From positions 21,542,783 through 21,606,782 of the forward strand of contig OZ020250.1 in assembly GCA_963971285.1 (NCBI GenBank): 64,000 nucleotides of DNA. The letters run 5' to 3'. The first letter of the stretch is position 1; the number at the start of each line of letters is the position of its first letter. A program made the translations under genes and the position numbers. The DNA is from Astropecten irregularis. Taxonomy: Eukaryota > Echinodermata > Asteroidea > Paxillosida > Astropectinidae. Of the stretch, positions 61,141 to 64,000 are shown in pieces. Under the pieces are notes generated by a model. The model worked only from the letters and a program-made list of their open reading frames with translations. It had not been told where the DNA came from and did not search any database.

Positions 61141-64000
61141 TTTTGTTTATAACGTATGCACTTTAGAAGACATAGATAGCAGATAAAATTGTTTATTTAT
61201 GTACCTGTCTGTATTATTGTCGATATGTCATCATTGACTTTAAGGGGACAGCGTCCGATCACAGGAAATGTCCCGATATGATGTTCGTACGAAAATAGAC
61301 AGTTTGGTTCCGTTTTATGGTCATTAGACATGAGATAATTTGCTTCACAGGATGATCATTAGCAGTTATTGTAATTTTATAGTCTTATCATGAGCGCACG
61401 GAGCACCCCCCTAAACTTTCAGTTGATAAGTTAGATTTTCCTTTCGGACGGTCCCTCCCATCACAAGTATTGGAGGAGGGGTTTCCCCCATTTCGGGGTA
61501 GCAGCCCATAGTACGTGGGGATACATGTGGATGATGTAACCAGTATGAGGATCTGGCCCTGGCACCCTGGCACCCTGGCACAAGACAAATGGTGTCTGAG
61601 AGGACTTAGACGAAGGAAAATAATGTCTTACCTGAACTTGGCACTTGTGTTCAGATATACCTTCAATTAGCATGGCAGGTGGTTTGTGTCCAATGCGAAA
61701 TAATGGGTCTATGGTACCTGGTGGTTACAAGAAATAATGGACACACGAAAGTGATTAGAGCACAGAATGAATTATGGTCTTATTTCATTGCAACCGTTTT
61801 TGCACATCATGCAATGGGAATGTGAATGATCAATCATCATCATTGATTTCCCTATCGCATTCAGACCACAATTACCGACTGGGGATCTTTTGTTCAATGA
61901 AGTTTGCTGTATGAAATTCAGTCATCGCTATTTCCGATCTGGGCCACCCACATGATTTGTTCACAAAACTTCACAGGGATTGCTAGACCCTCAACATCCT
62001 GCTTGCCAGAACATCAGACGGGCCAGCAAACCACAAACTCCGGTGAAAGTTTCACCGGCTGCGCTCACAATGAAAGGCGGCAAGGGAAGTTGGGGTGGAT
62101 GGGGTGGATGGACGGAAAGGAGATGAGGCCATCAAGAGGGGATGCGAGGACATACAAATAGGGCCTACTCCTGAAGAAAATACTAATCTTAAACAGTCCA
62201 TGCCATGTGCTGGGAATAACACTGCTATTAACCATGTAATAAAACATTTTGTACGGTTTTGCTAAAATAATGAAACTGTTGGAACTGTTCGAATTTCCAT
62301 ATTTATGAGCAAGATCTGACGTCATCATTATACTAATAGTTGCCATATAAAATCTTTTATACAAAACTTGCCAAAGTATTTTGACCCCTCATTCGAAGAC
62401 ATTTCGCACACTGTTCGATATTAATTTTTTTTTTCATACATCTTCAAAAAAAAAATGTAATCAGGCTGATGTCAAACCCAGAATCGCCAGTGCCGATACC
62501 TGATTATGGAGGGGTGGTGTAATGACTAGCGGTACGGAGGCCGGGAGTAGACATGGTGTGTGTGGTCCAATAGACTTTATTCGATCTGTCACATTCTACA
62601 ATTTTGATAATATACTTCTGGCCCCAGCAAACAAATTTAAAAGAGGAATTTTAGAATATAGGCAGTGAATTTAGTCAAAAAGCTTAATCAAAACGAAATC
62701 GTGCTACGGTTTGCCACAATTTAAAAAGCAAACACAAACTCCGAATCATAGACAAAAAACAAGTACATGTAATTATATCTCTCTAATCCGTTGAGATACG
62801 TGTGAGATACATCGAGGAAAATTTCAAAATGAAGAACTCTCCAATTCCGTAGGCCTACACGGCAGGGTTTATTTTTAAGATGAATGTATAATATTACGAA
62901 TGCCAGATAATGTATCTCCCTGTGCATACTTTGATGGTCGTGAGAATTTTCTTGTTTTTATCACCAACTGAATCAGAGTCGGGAAACCTCAAATACGAGC
63001 AACAAATAACAATTCTCGAAAACGAAACTTCGATTGGACAGTGAACTTCACCCATCGCAAGCAGGTTGATAAACAGACCAACACCTGTCATCTTGATTCA
63101 CGTGAGATACGTGCACGTCTCATGAACCAGGATGACGGAGCTTCACTTAACTGTTTCTGAAAGTCATGTACTCTTAGATAAGGGTTTTATCTTATTTGGC
63201 AGCAAAAGGAAAATTCTCAGAGAAAAAACTTCAGGCACACGGTATCCCAGAACCAGTCAAATAAATGCAATGAATGCATTTTCGACTGACAACATGTCTT
63301 TGAAAAGAAAAACCTGTCCAGTTTACTTCATGGGAAAAAAAACTATTCTCGTCATCGGCATTAGGCCTACCTAAGGCCTTATCGTGTTTTCCTTTTTGTT
63401 TTTAATTCAAATATGACAATCATTCAACAAAGGGTGGATGGCCTTTGTCGAATTTTCATTGTTGAATTCCATATTTGGCATTATGTTTAGGAACAATTTT
63501 ATCATTTAAACAAGACTTGCTGCATATTATGTTTGTACATGTACAATCGTATGTCGCCACATGTCTATTTTTGGAATGGAGTTCAACCACTTGATGACTA
63601 GAATTGCCGAAGTTCGGCAAGTTAAAACCTGGGCATTGTTTCGCCCAGTGCAAAAGGCAGACAACAATAGCGCATTGTTCTGAGTAAAGTGGTTCTTCTT
63701 ACTCATTGTCTCCTGAGGAATACGTTAATCTGAGCTTAAGCCTCCAAGACATCTCAATCCCTCATCGAGATGGACATCTTTAGGGTATTGTGAAACACTC
63801 AACCAACTTCATGAGAAAAAGAAAAGAACAATGGATCTTGGTCATCACCACAAGACAAACGTTTTGAAAATTAGTCATTCTCTTTTGTCGTCAATCAAAA
63901 CACAATTTCCTCATCACAATATTGCCCTTTGTCTTGAGGCTATCTGAAGTCAGAAGAACTGAGAGGTTGGTCTTAAAGACACATCCATGGTTGCGCTTTT
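61141..64000. other. Noncoding stretch to the window end
   Basis: No gene was recognised. A short tandem GGCACCCT repeat lies near 61558-61580, TGACGTCA at 62317, and TAGGCCTA at 62850 and 63362. Confidence 0.35.

Overview
This is eukaryotic genomic DNA, from an intron-rich, AT-leaning and repeat-laden nuclear genome. Two genes are reconstructed from splice sites and protein similarity: a CRPPA/ISPD homologue (9 exons, minus strand, 7706-11742) and a secreted cystine-knot protein of the sclerostin/SOSTDC1 (Wise) family (2 exons, minus strand, 42815-46793). In human these two genes are neighbours on 7p21 in the same relative order and orientation. With the tRNA-derived SINEs and frequent TAGGCCTA and TGACGTCA palindromes, this suggests a marine invertebrate deuterostome (echinoderm or hemichordate more likely than a vertebrate). 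The species cannot be named from the sequence alone.

Layout. 1-784: last two visible exons of an arginine/serine-rich (SR-type) protein on the plus strand, with a tRNA-derived insertion in the intron flanked by 32-bp direct repeats. 2019-6365: a very homogeneous tandem array, 22 palindrome-bearing repeats spaced exactly 197 or 201 bp, with a 792-bp four-unit higher-order period in part. 7706-11742: CRPPA. 11743-42814: about 31 kb without any gene I can recognise, filled with dispersed repeats (a four-copy MITE-like family, tRNA-SINEs, fold-back elements, and a family whose hairpin core looks like a hammerhead ribozyme). 42815-46793: the SOSTDC1-like gene, with a 3.3-kb intron containing a pre-miRNA-like hairpin. 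46794-64000: noncoding, with a 1.6-kb element ending in a hairpin (47271-48864), a poly-C tract, another SINE, and further copies of the repeat families.

The two recognised genes do not act in one pathway. CRPPA makes CDP-ribitol for dystroglycan O-mannosyl glycan synthesis. SOSTDC1/sclerostin proteins are extracellular BMP/Wnt modulators. Their adjacency is best read as ancient conserved linkage. The most interesting items are the conserved linkage, the apparent loss of the LRP-binding N-x-I motif in the SOSTDC1-like protein, the hammerhead-like modules in several dispersed repeats, and the palindromic 197-bp satellite.
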